Under the pieces are notes generated by a model, which worked only from the letters and a program-made list of their open reading frames with translations, did no database searches and was not told the origin of the DNA. A stretch of DNA of 64,000 nt, taken from Sanguibacter keddieii (GTDB lineage: Bacteria; Actinomycetota; Actinomycetes; Actinomycetales; Actinomycetaceae). Position 1 is the stretch's first letter; each line of letters starts with the position of its first letter. The position numbers were made by a program, and so were the translations under genes. Of this stretch, positions 26,219 to 34,305 are shown piece by piece. The DNA lies in NCBI RefSeq assembly GCF_001064145.1, contig NZ_JVOJ01000007.1, forward strand, positions 43,548-107,547, read 5' to 3'.

Positions 26219-27188
26219 CATCGCGTCCACACTCGCAGGGGCCACGGCCTCGTCCGCTCGACGAGGCCGTGGCCTCCTGCGCACCGCGGGAGCGATCGTC
26301 GGCGGGCTGGGTCTCGCCGGCCTGGCCGCGGGTGGCGCGGCGCTCGCGTGGGGCTCGGTCGAGCGGACGATGCCGGTGCTGCGCCGCTACGACGTCCCGA
26401 TCAAGGGCAACGTTCCCGAGGTGACGATCCTCCAGATTGCGGACCTGCACCTGTTTGCCGGGCAGGAGTTTCTCCTGCGCTTCCTGTCCGACGTCGCGAC
26501 CTCGGAGCGTTTCGACATGGTCGTGGCGACCGGCGATAACTTCGGGTCCGTGGACGCACTGGATATGGTGATGGACGCGTACCGTCCATTCCTGTCCCAT
26601 CCGGGCGCTTTCGTGCTCGGATCAAACGACTACTACTCGCCGATCCCGAAGCGCTGGAGCCGCTACCTGTCACGATCAAAGCCGCACCCGGCGAGAGTTG
26701 TTCCTGATCTTCCCTACCTGCCAATGGTGCGCCGCATGCGCCAGGCCGGCTGGGTCGACCTGTCGAATGCTGCCGGCACGATCACCCTGCCCGCCGGCAC
26801 GGTGTCTCTGCTGGGCACGGATGACGCTCACATCCACCGGGATCGAGTGGGAGCGCCGGCCTCGTCGTGGGCGGAGCCGGGCGTCCTGCGCGTGGGCGTC
26901 ACGCACGCTCCCTACACACGCGTCGTGTCCGCGCTGACATCGGCGGGCTCGGACCTGATCCTCGCCGGGCACACGCACGGCGGCCAGATCGGGATTCCCG
27001 GAGTCGGTGCGATCATCACGAACTGCGATATTTCGCGCCCGTACGCGAAGGGCTTGAAGCGGTGGGAGGCTCCGGACGGCGCTGAGGCATGGCTGCATGT
27101 CTCAGCTGGCCTGGGGACCTCCCCCTGCGCAAAGGTTCGCATCGCGACGCGCCCCGAGGCGTCGCTGCTGCACGTGCACCCCGCGTAG
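26208..27188 (+). CDS. Membrane-anchored calcineurin-like metallophosphoesterase
   Basis: Protein of 326 residues: one hydrophobic N-terminal segment (about 30-55), then metal-binding motifs ADLHLF, ATGDNF, GSNDYY, THAPYT and AGHTHGGQIG in the usual order. Same place as Rv3683. Start overlaps the ponA2 stop. Its first codons contain a perfect 15-base hairpin (26240-26274). A linker near 219-224 reads GAPASS, encoded by a near copy of the dispersed word. Substrate unknown. Confidence 0.88.
   Translation: MTTDIASTLAGATASSARRGRGLLRTAGAIVGGLGLAGLAAGGAALAWGSVERTMPVLRRYDVPIKGNVPEVTILQIADLHLFAGQEFLLRFLSDVATSERFDMVVATGDNFGSVDALDMVMDAYRPFLSHPGAFVLGSNDYYSPIPKRWSRYLSRSKPHPARVVPDLPYLPMVRRMRQAGWVDLSNAAGTITLPAGTVSLLGTDDAHIHRDRVGAPASSWAEPGVLRVGVTHAPYTRVVSALTSAGSDLILAGHTHGGQIGIPGVGAIITNCDISRPYAKGLKRWEAPDGAEAWLHVSAGLGTSPCAKVRIATRPEASLLHVHPA
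26240..26274. terminator. Perfect hairpin in the 5' coding region of the phosphoesterase
   Basis: GGCCACGGCCTCGTC pairs perfectly with GACGAGGCCGTGGCC across a 5-base loop, 21 bases after the ponA2 stop. It may terminate or weaken ponA2 transcription into the next gene. No T-run. The arms are inverted variants of the dispersed word. Confidence 0.45.
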
Positions 27189-27287
27189 GAAGGCGTCACC
27201 GCCGCAGGCTGCCGGGCTTTCTGACGCTCGACGCGGCCTGACAACATGCGGCGTGGACCACACTTCGAGCGCTCACTCCGTCTCCGT

Positions 27288-27317
27288 TTGGGAATATCGA
27301 CGGGGTGAGGCTATACT
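27288..27317 (+). promoter_or_regulatory. Promoter of tRNA-Pro
   Basis: TTGGGA at 27288-27293 and TATACT at 27312-27317 with an 18-base spacer, about 10 bases before the mature tRNA end. Confidence 0.6.
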
Positions 27318-27327
27318 CGAACGGCAC

Positions 27328-27401
<74 letters not shown>

Positions 27402-27540
27402 CGGTGAGTCGCCGGGACCGTTTGGTCCCGGCGACATTTGTATAGACACTATGCTGAGAATCACTGACCGATGGGTCGAAAGAGTATAATTGCCCGTTAG
27501 ACTGAGGTCGTACCCATCATTCACTTTGAGGAGAATCTCC

Positions 27541-28071
27541 ATGAAGCGTCGTCTTGCAGCAGCTCTGCTCATCATCACGCTCCCGCTGGGCGTGACAGCA
27601 TGCCACGGGAAGTCCCGTAAGGCCACCCCCAGCACCCCGGCACCCGTTGCAACCGCCAGCGCCAACCCGACGCAGGCCCCCACTGCCACGCAGGCTCCTG
27701 TTCCCACGCAGGCACCCGTCCCGACGAAGGCACCCGGTGCCTCCGGCCAGTCCGTCGATGAAGCCTGCAGCCTGGTCGACAACCAGCTGACGTCGTTCGC
27801 CAACAGCTACAAAGACAACAGCGACCCCACACAGGCACTGGCAGCTGCTCAGGCCACCATTGACGCCCTGAATTCTCCGCAGATCACCAACCCCGACGTG
27901 AAGCAGGCATCCAGCAAGGTGGCCTCGGCCCTCTCGGACATGGTCAACTTCAGCAAGAAGTACCAGTCGAACCCGAATGCCGCCGACCAGAAAGAGGCGG
28001 AGCGATTGACGCAGAACCTGACCACGTCGCTGCTCTCGCTCGGTAACCTGTGCCCCTCGATACTGAAGTGA
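27541..28071 (+). CDS. Small lipoprotein, paralogue family member 1
   Basis: Protein of 176 residues. Signal peptide with lipobox LGVTAC, a Thr/Ala/Pro-rich linker with repeats of TQAPVP, then a helical domain with Cys in DEACSLVDNQ and in NLCPSILK and the family motif ITNPDVKQAS. GAGGAG site before the ATG. Upstream TATAAT (27485) and TAGACTGA (27498), the latter shared with the 29403 gene. One of five related loci here. Role unknown; attached to the outer face of the membrane. Confidence 0.85.
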   Translation: MKRRLAAALLIITLPLGVTACHGKSRKATPSTPAPVATASANPTQAPTATQAPVPTQAPVPTKAPGASGQSVDEACSLVDNQLTSFANSYKDNSDPTQALAAAQATIDALNSPQITNPDVKQASSKVASALSDMVNFSKKYQSNPNAADQKEAERLTQNLTTSLLSLGNLCPSILK

Positions 28072-28104
28072 TGACACGCTTCTGAGCGCTCAGTCATCGA
28101 TCGC

Positions 28105-28147
28105 ATAGCGATGGGGAGCGGCCCATTGGGCCGCTCCCCATCGCTAT
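28105..28147. terminator. Convergent terminator between two lipoprotein genes
   Basis: Perfect 21-base stem beginning ATAGCGATGGGGAGCGGCCC around a single centre base. It serves the plus-strand 27541 gene and the minus-strand 28166 gene. Confidence 0.85.
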
Positions 28148-28165
28148 ATCCGCTTCAGTGACGAA

Positions 28166-28579
28166 TCAGTGCTTGAATTCGCACTTGTCGAACAGCTCGG
28201 TCTGCTTCGTGTTCAGATCTTCCATGATCTTCTGGTACTCCTCGAGTTTCTGGACGTCCATGCTCATCGGATCCGCCTTCAGGACACCCGAGTTGTCAGC
28301 AGCGGCACGCCATCCGGCCGCAACCTGATCGACGGACTCTTTAATCTCCTTGTTGGTGATCTTCTTGGAGGCCTCTTCGTAGGTGGTGGCAAACGTGGTG
28401 TAGGTGTCAGCGATGCTGGTAGCGTCACCGTTCTGTGCTGAATTCGCGAGGGCGAGGCTCGCGTCGTTGAGAGGCTTCTCGAGCAGCTTGCAGGCGTCAG
28501 CCTTCGACTGGGACCCGCAGGCAGCCATGCCGAGGGGGAGAAGGGTCACGAGGATTGCGGCAGCGATGCGGCGCTTCAT
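28166..28579 (-). CDS. Small lipoprotein, paralogue family member 2
   Basis: Protein of 137 residues: MKRRIAAAILV signal with lipobox LGMAAC, no Pro-rich linker, then a helical domain with ADACKLLEKP, the motif ITNKEIKES and a C-terminal Cys (DKCEFKH). AAGGAG site. Shares the two-cysteine layout with the neighbours, so a disulfide-closed helical bundle is likely. Convergent with the 27541 gene. Confidence 0.85.
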   Translation of the reverse strand: MKRRIAAAILVTLLPLGMAACGSQSKADACKLLEKPLNDASLALANSAQNGDATSIADTYTTFATTYEEASKKITNKEIKESVDQVAAGWRAAADNSGVLKADPMSMDVQKLEEYQKIMEDLNTKQTELFDKCEFKH

Positions 28580-28658
28580 TTGATTGCTCCTTGGTGTGTT
28601 GAAAATGGATGCTCTCCGAGCCTATCGGCCTCCGAGATCCTGACTCAACGGTCACAGC

Positions 28659-28922
28659 ATGACTCTGCTCACGTATTGGAAGGCTAGACCATGCAGACAC
28701 GCACAAACCGACGCCTACAAGTCGGCCTCCAGCTCCATCTCGAACGCTGACGTGAAGAACGCCGTCGATGATCTCGCCAAGGACGCTCAGGCCGTGACCG
28801 ACCAGATCAAGGCCGTCTACGTCGAGAACGACCTCAGCAAGATCGCCGAATACACGAACGCGATCCAGAACATGAGCTCGCACCAGGAGACGCTCACCAA
28901 CCTGTGCAACGTGGGCAAGTGA
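28659..28922 (+). pseudogene. Lipoprotein paralogue remnant without signal peptide
   Basis: Only the C-terminal half of the lipoprotein family survives: ISNADVKNAVDDLAKDAQA through NLCNVGK. The start and lipobox are gone. Just upstream, GGCTAGACCATGCAGAC resembles the promoter and leader of the 29403 gene, so the deletion removed the coding 5' half and joined leader to tail. A product could still be made but would not be exported. Confidence 0.7.
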
Positions 28923-28947
28923 GCAACCACTGACTCATGAGCAACGC

Positions 28948-28978
28948 AGGAGGGGCGGCCCGATGGGCCGCCCCTCCT
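28948..28978. terminator. Hairpin after the lipoprotein remnant
   Basis: AGGAGGGGCGGCCC pairs perfectly with its complement across a GAT loop, 25 bases after the remnant's stop. Confidence 0.75.
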
Positions 28979-29007
28979 CGCCGTCTCCTCGACCGATAAC
29001 CAGAGCT

Positions 29008-29164
29008 AGAGATCAGCACTCCTGCGCCCCGGCCTCGTCGATTTAGGCCTGTCCGCCGTTCTTCCAGCGACGGAAGAACATCGCCAGCGTCGCGGACAGA
29101 GCCAAGTTCTGCATGCCAACCTCGATCGCGGTCGTGCGCGCCGCCTTATCGGAGCCACGGCCGG
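29008..29164 (-). pseudogene. Fragment of the BASS transporter 3' end
   Basis: Nearly identical to 30640-30895, the 3' end of the transporter gene plus its downstream flank, but missing 87 bases between two TCGCCAGC direct repeats (30715 and 30802 in the intact gene). No start, no complete domain. The rest of the 28923-29402 stretch holds a hairpin and the promoter of the next gene (TAGACTGA at 29358). Confidence 0.75.
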
Positions 29165-29402
29165 AAACGACACCTCGGGACAGAGGTCAGGCCCAACGGC
29201 AACACAGGACAAACCACGGATGCCAAACGGATTGACAGAACACGCAACAATCTGACACCAAACGGGGTCAAAGACCGATCCAGATCACCGTCTAACCCTG
29301 GCATTCCGTGTTACCGCTACCTCGCTGACCGATATGTTAATTTCACCCGGTTGGGGCTAGACTGAATGCGAACACAAACTTCAACATTTCAAGGAGCATC
29401 CC

Positions 29403-29900
29403 ATGAAGCGCAGCATCGCAACCGCCTTCCTCATCGTCATTCTGCCCCTCAGCATGGCGGCCTGCAGTCCGTTCAAGTCCAGCAACCCAACTTCCTCACC
29501 CTCATCATCGTCCGCACCTTCGCAGGAGCCGACCAGCACACCTACGCAGGCATCACCTTCCGCGTCAAGCCCTTCGAAATCGAGTCAGACGAAGGAGGAA
29601 GCCTGCGCCATTCTCGACGACAAGGCCAATGCTATTTCCTCAAGCCTCGACAATAAGGACAAGGCCTCGGTGATCAAGACCCTGTCGAGTTTTATCGACA
29701 TCATGAAGTCCGACGAGATCACCAACCCCGATGTCAAGTCGGCGGCAAATGGCCTGGCGAACAGTGCACAGAAGCTTCTCGACGCGACCAAGGCAGCCGA
29801 CGATCAGCCGACCTCCGAGCAGCGCGCCCAGATTCTGTCAGCGACAACAGAGTACCTGAATTCAATGAACAGCCTTCAGTCGGTGTGCACCGGTAAGTGA
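29403..29900 (+). CDS. Small lipoprotein, paralogue family member 3
   Basis: Protein of 165 residues: MKRSIATAFLIV signal, lipobox LSMAAC, Ser/Pro/Thr-rich linker to about residue 60, then KEEACAILDDK, the motif ITNPDVKSAA and a terminal SVCTGK. AAGGAGC site before the ATG and a TAGACTGA box upstream like that of the 27541 gene. Confidence 0.85.
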   Translation: MKRSIATAFLIVILPLSMAACSPFKSSNPTSSPSSSSAPSQEPTSTPTQASPSASSPSKSSQTKEEACAILDDKANAISSSLDNKDKASVIKTLSSFIDIMKSDEITNPDVKSAANGLANSAQKLLDATKAADDQPTSEQRAQILSATTEYLNSMNSLQSVCTGK

Positions 29901-29932
29901 CACTCTGACGAGCATGTGACACGCGTCAAGGT

Positions 29933-29970
29933 AGAGTTGAGGGCGGCCCCGCGGGGCCGCCCTCAACTCT
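29933..29970. terminator. Convergent terminator between lipoprotein genes
   Basis: 38-base perfect palindrome starting AGAGTTGAGGGCGGCCCC; lies between the ends of the 29403 and 30011 genes. Confidence 0.85.
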
Positions 29971-30010
29971 TAACGCCCGCACGCGGGCGCATAAAATCTG
30001 GTGTTGCTCG

Positions 30011-30394
30011 TCACTTCCCGTTGCACACCGTCTCGAGCGACGACATCGACGTCGCGAAGGTCGTGTACAGATCCATAGCCTCAGTCATCTGATCTGACGA
30101 AGGATCATCACCCACCGTCTTGGCGAAATCGGCGAGAGCCTGAGCGCTATCGCCCGCAGCCACCGCAGCAGCCTTCACATCCTTGTTGGTAATGTCGTCA
30201 GACTTCAGGACAGTCGCAACCTGTGTCATGCCCTGGATCATATCTTCCGTGTTGCTCGGATCCAGGCCATCAATTGCCTTGACGGCCTTGTCATTGATGA
30301 TCTGGCAGGCAGCCTGCTTGGACTGCCCACCACAGGCGGCCAAGCTCAGGGGCAGCAGTGCAACGAGGGCGGCCGTCAGAAGACGCTTTTTCAT
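30011..30394 (-). CDS. Small lipoprotein, paralogue family member 4
   Basis: Protein of 127 residues: MKKRLLTAALVA signal, lipobox LSLAAC, then QAACQIINDK, the motif ITNKDVKAAA and a terminal TVCNGK. AAGGAG site before ATG 30394; a longer frame to 30439 has no site. Short form without a Pro-rich linker, as in member 2. The 282 bases upstream hold its promoter and the terminator at 30575. Confidence 0.85.
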   Translation of the reverse strand: MKKRLLTAALVALLPLSLAACGGQSKQAACQIINDKAVKAIDGLDPSNTEDMIQGMTQVATVLKSDDITNKDVKAAAVAAGDSAQALADFAKTVGDDPSSDQMTEAMDLYTTFATSMSSLETVCNGK

Positions 30395-30574
30395 GAGGGT
30401 TACTCCTTCGAGTATTTGTGATGGGTACCTGCGAATCATATCGCATTTTCATGCCATTAATTTCCTCGCGGTCAACGATCATTCGTGCATCATTGACACA
30501 ATCCACTGCACGAATCACGAACGAGCGTGATGGCCACACCACTCGATACGAAGAGGGGCAACCCGCGAGCACGC

Positions 30575-30614
30575 ACGAGGAGGGGGCGACCCCTGCGGGC
30601 TGCCCCCTCCTCGT
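30575..30614. terminator. Hairpin downstream of the BASS transporter gene
   Basis: ACGAGGAGGGGGC pairs with GCCCCCTCCTCGT; an inner GACCCC/GGGCT may extend it. Located 62 bases after the stop of the minus-strand transporter. Confidence 0.7.
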
Positions 30615-30676
30615 CATCTACTCAGCTGAGAACCGGACGCGGAGATCAGTGCTCTCCCCGCCCCGGCCTCGTCGAT

Positions 30677-31669
30677 TTAGGCCGCTCCGCCGTTCTTCCA
30701 GCGACGGAAGAACATCGCCAGCAGAGCGCCGGAGAGGTTGTGCCACACGGAGAACACGGCCGCCGGGAGCGCGGTTTCCGGGGTGGCGGCGAAGTGAGTC
30801 TTCGCCAGCGTCGCGGCCAGCGCCGAGTTCTGCATGCCAACCTCGATCGCGGTCGTGCGCGCCGCCTTGTCGGAGCCGCGGCCGACGCGTCCGGCCAGGT
30901 AACCGAAGATGTAGCCCAGCAGGTTGTGGCAGATGACCACGGCGATGATGAGGGCGCCCGACGTGAGGATCTTGTCGACCGAGCCCGACACGACGACGAC
31001 CAGCACGTAGCAGATGCCCAGTACGGAGATCCAGGGCAGGATCGGCAGGATCTTCTCCACAAACTTGCCCGCAATGTAGCGCACGAGGAAACCGCCCAGG
31101 ACGGGGGCAAGAACCATCAGCAGGATGTTCTTCGCCATCGCCGCACCATCAACCGGCATGCGATTGCCCACCAGCCAGGCGGTGAGCAGCGGCGTCATGA
31201 GGGGCGCGAGCAGCGTCGAGATCGAGGTCATGGTGACCGACAGGGCAACGTCCGCCTTCGCCAGGTAGGAAATCACGTTTGAGGCCGTACCGCCGGGCGC
31301 GCAACCGACGAGGATGACGCCGACCGCGACCGCGTCGGGCAGGCGGAACACGTAGCACAGGGCCCAACCGACGAGGGGCATGATCAGGTACTGCGCGACG
31401 ACGCCCACGAGCACGGGCAGCGGACGCTTGACGATGAGCCCAAAGTCGGGCAGCGTCAGGGTCAGGCCCATGCCGAACATGATGACGCCGAGCGCCCAGT
31501 TCACGCCGGGAGCCAGCGGCTTGAAGGTGTCGGGCGTGATCATGGCGATCGCGAAGGCCGCCAGGATCAGCAGCGGAAAGACCGTGACGGCGATGCGCGC
31601 GCTGCGGTCCTCGGAGGAAAGGACGGGGGATTGAGTTGTCACTGTGTCAGATGTGGACATGCCCCCCAT
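30677..31669 (-). CDS. Bile acid:sodium symporter (BASS) family transporter
   Basis: Protein of 330 residues with about ten membrane segments. The family block GCAPGGTASNVISYLAKADV is present, as is EVGMQNSALAATLAKTHF near the C-terminus. Such proteins take up organic anions (for example pantothenate, keto acids or sulfur anions) with sodium; substrate not predictable. Start at ATG 31669, with ATG 31660 as alternative. A truncated second copy of its 3' end lies at 29008. Confidence 0.9.
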   Translation of the reverse strand: MGGMSTSDTVTTQSPVLSSEDRSARIAVTVFPLLILAAFAIAMITPDTFKPLAPGVNWALGVIMFGMGLTLTLPDFGLIVKRPLPVLVGVVAQYLIMPLVGWALCYVFRLPDAVAVGVILVGCAPGGTASNVISYLAKADVALSVTMTSISTLLAPLMTPLLTAWLVGNRMPVDGAAMAKNILLMVLAPVLGGFLVRYIAGKFVEKILPILPWISVLGICYVLVVVVSGSVDKILTSGALIIAVVICHNLLGYIFGYLAGRVGRGSDKAARTTAIEVGMQNSALAATLAKTHFAATPETALPAAVFSVWHNLSGALLAMFFRRWKNGGAA

Positions 31670-31762
31670 ATTTCACCGATTGTTGAAATTTTCCCGTTTC
31701 AGTCTCACGTTGTGAACCTCCCAGTATTGAGCCTCACAGGCGTCCTTCACTAAGCTAAGGCT

Positions 31763-32665
31763 ATGCACAGTGCAGCGCAGCAGACACACACAACGTCCGA
31801 AAGCACCGCGGAGAGCTCCCCAAACCGCGCATTGGGGTGCGCCCAGGGACGTCCGAAGCCGCGCCACCACAGCAACCCCCGTATGCGCAAGCTTGCCCGC
31901 GACGGCTGGATCTCCGACCAGCACGGCGCGTGGACGATGATGGCTTTCCCGCCGCTGCTCGGGTGGGCGCTGTCCTTTACCTTCTCGTGGATGGTCGTCC
32001 TCATGCTGGTCGCATGGGCGATGGCGTTCCAGATGTTCTCCGCCGTGTGCCTGTGGGTCAAAACCCCCGCCAAGCGCCGCGCCCGGATTGCCCCGGCGGT
32101 CCTCACCTACGCCGTGCTCGCTGCACTCCCCGGTGCCACCCTCCTCGCCCTGCGCCCGCAGCTGCTGTGGTGGGCAATCGCCTTCGCGCCCCTGGCCTCG
32201 TCCGCGCTCTGCCTCGTGTGGAAGGGCCGCGAGCGCTCCCTGGGTGCCCGTGCGGCCTCGATCCTGGCGGGTAACATCATGGGCCCCGTGGCGTTCTCGC
32301 TGGCGGTCGCCGACGGTTCACCGTCCGCGGTGACGCTCCACGCGTGGGCGACGTGCGCGGCGTTCGGCCTGCACTACATCGGCACGGTTCCGCTGGTGCG
32401 CTCGATGATTCGCGGCCGCAAGGACCCGCGCTGGGCAATGGGTTCCACGCTGCTGCACGCGGCGTTCACGCTGTGCGCGGCCGTGGCGTGGTGGTTCGGC
32501 GCGCTGACGATCTGGCCCGTCCTCGTGTGGGCGTGCCTGAGCGCACGCGCGTGGGTGATGCCGACGCTGAACCGGACCCGCGCGCGCCCCTTCTCTCCTA
32601 AGCTCATCGGCTATAGCGAGCTCGGTTGGTCGCTGCTCCTCATTGCCTCGCTGCTGATCCCTTAA
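31763..32665 (+). CDS. YwiC-like membrane protein
   Basis: Protein of 300 residues with a 45-residue hydrophilic N-terminus, then DQHGAWTMMAFPPLLG, the YwiC family signature, and about eight membrane segments. Function of the family is unknown. TAAGCT seven bases before the ATG suggests a leaderless message; ATG 31883 is a shorter alternative. A loop reading APLASS is encoded by a variant of the dispersed word. Confidence 0.82.
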   Translation: MHSAAQQTHTTSESTAESSPNRALGCAQGRPKPRHHSNPRMRKLARDGWISDQHGAWTMMAFPPLLGWALSFTFSWMVVLMLVAWAMAFQMFSAVCLWVKTPAKRRARIAPAVLTYAVLAALPGATLLALRPQLLWWAIAFAPLASSALCLVWKGRERSLGARAASILAGNIMGPVAFSLAVADGSPSAVTLHAWATCAAFGLHYIGTVPLVRSMIRGRKDPRWAMGSTLLHAAFTLCAAVAWWFGALTIWPVLVWACLSARAWVMPTLNRTRARPFSPKLIGYSELGWSLLLIASLLIP

Positions 32666-32735
32666 TCCGCTGGACCCCGTTGGGTGGTCGTGGGCGCGTC
32701 CGGTTCATCGGGCATGCCCATTCGCACACGCAGCC

Positions 32736-33800
32736 CTACGCGCCGATGCCCGGGGTGCGCGCGAATTCGGCGGCCACCGCGAGGAAGCGGTCGTTCTGCT
32801 CGCGCGAGCCGACTGAGACGCGCACGCCCACACGGAAGGGGCGCACGATGAGGCCGACGCGCGCGCATGCCTCGACGAGGCCGTAGACGTCGCCTCGGAT
32901 CAGGTAGAAGTTCGACTGGCTGTCGGGGATGTCGTAGCCGAGTTCGCGCAGGGCCGGGATGATGCGCTCGCGCTCGGCGATGATCTCGGCGACCGCGCGC
33001 TGCACGCCCTCGGCGTCCTTCAGGGAGGCGAGGGCCGCGGCGAGGGCGAGGGAGTTGACGCCAAAGGGCACGAGGAGGGCCTGGATCGCGCCGATCGCCT
33101 CGGGATCGCCGATGGCGTAGCCGACGCGCACACCGGCAAGAGCGTGGGCCTTGGAGAAGGTGCGCATAACGATGACGTTGGGGTGCTCCTCGATGAGGGG
33201 GACAGCGGTGCGCACGCCGGGCTTGGTCGCGAAGTCGATGTAGGCCTCATCAACGATGATCATGACGTCGTCGGGGACGTCGGCGACGAAGCCGGCGATC
33301 TCCTCGTAGGTGAGGGCGGGGCCCGTCGGGTTGTTGGGAGAGCAGACGATGACGGCGACGGTGTCGGGGTTGATCGCTGCGCGCATAGCGTCGAGGTCGT
33401 GGGCACCATCCGGGAGGAGCTCGACGGGCACGGGGTCGCCGCCCACGGAAGGAACGGCGATCGGGTAGGACTCGAAGGAGCACCAGGGGAAAACCACCTG
33501 ACTGCCAGGCTGGCAGACGGCGGACAGCGCCGCGACGAGGATCGCCGAGGAACCCGTGCCCACGCACACCTGGTCGGCATGAACGCCGAAGCGCTGCGCG
33601 AGGGCCTCTCGCAGGGGCGCTGCCGTCAGGTCGGGGTACCGATTGATCGTCTCAAGTTCACGGGCGATTGCCTCAAGCACCGCGGGGCTGGGAGGTGTCG
33701 GCATCTCGTTGGAGGAGATTTTGACGGCGTCGGGCGCGGTCTTGCTGGGGACGTAGCGAGGCAGGGAGGCGACGGCGGGACGAATGCGCAGGTTGGTCAT
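32736..33800 (-). CDS. Histidinol-phosphate / aromatic aminotransferase
   Basis: PLP enzyme of 354 residues, fold type I. SSNEMPTPPSP, CSPNNPTGP, DEAYIDF, the Schiff-base Lys in TFSKAHALAGVRVGY and a C-terminal RVSVGSREQNDRFL are all there. HisC-like proteins of this form act on histidinol phosphate or phenylpyruvate (HisC2/Pat). It is not in a his operon, which favours the aromatic role, and pheA lies further along in the window. ATG 33800 chosen by family start. Confidence 0.88.
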   Translation of the reverse strand: MTNLRIRPAVASLPRYVPSKTAPDAVKISSNEMPTPPSPAVLEAIARELETINRYPDLTAAPLREALAQRFGVHADQVCVGTGSSAILVAALSAVCQPGSQVVFPWCSFESYPIAVPSVGGDPVPVELLPDGAHDLDAMRAAINPDTVAVIVCSPNNPTGPALTYEEIAGFVADVPDDVMIIVDEAYIDFATKPGVRTAVPLIEEHPNVIVMRTFSKAHALAGVRVGYAIGDPEAIGAIQALLVPFGVNSLALAAALASLKDAEGVQRAVAEIIAERERIIPALRELGYDIPDSQSNFYLIRGDVYGLVEACARVGLIVRPFRVGVRVSVGSREQNDRFLAVAAEFARTPGIGA

Positions 33801-33865
33801 GCGTGTAGTCCTATCCCATGGACGTGGACCGTGCAAGCATCGTCCCACTGCGCAAGAATGGAGAA

Positions 33866-34252
33866 ATGGAATTTATTGCTCGTTTATTGGCCACGATGGC
33901 CGGCCTGTGGGTGACGACCCGTCTGGTCTCGTCGATCTCGATCGAGTCGTCGTCGGCCTCGCAGACCGTTATCGTGCTGGCGGTCGTCGCCCTGGTGTTC
34001 ACGGCGGTGAACTCGATCATCAAGCCTGTGGTGACGACGCTGGCGTTCCCCGTGTACCTCCTGACCTTCGGCCTGTTTGCCCTGGTGACGAACTCTGCGC
34101 TGTTCGCGCTGACGGGGTGGCTGTCCACGTCGCTCGGATTCCCCATGAGGACGGGCGGCTTCTGGTCGTGTCTGGCCGGCGCGGTCATCACCTCCGTGGT
34201 GTCCTCGATCGTCTCTGGCATCCTGCGGGATAGGAAGGACGAGCGGGACTGA
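33866..34252 (+). CDS. Phage holin family 4-like membrane protein
   Basis: Protein of 128 residues with four hydrophobic segments, matching the mycobacterial 'phage holin superfamily IV' (DUF422-like) proteins that are chromosomal and not phage related. Start MEFIARLLATM at 33866; an upstream ATG at 33824 region is possible. Divergent from the aminotransferase. Function unknown. Confidence 0.75.
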   Translation: MEFIARLLATMAGLWVTTRLVSSISIESSSASQTVIVLAVVALVFTAVNSIIKPVVTTLAFPVYLLTFGLFALVTNSALFALTGWLSTSLGFPMRTGGFWSCLAGAVITSVVSSIVSGILRDRKDERD

Positions 34253-34273
34253 CGTATCGTTTCCCTTTTCCGT

Positions 34274-34305
34274 CGAGGCGCATTACCCCTGGGTGATGCG
34301 CCTCG
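34274..34305. terminator. Convergent terminator overlapping the lipase stop
   Basis: CGAGGCGCATTACCC pairs with GGGTGATGCGCCTCG followed by TTTGAT. It overlaps the last codons of the minus-strand lipase and serves the plus-strand holin-like gene too. Confidence 0.75.

Noticed and set aside
33866-34252. Prophage remnant because of the holin-like name
   Set aside because: This family is chromosomal and widespread in Actinobacteria; no other phage gene, attachment site or integrase nearby.
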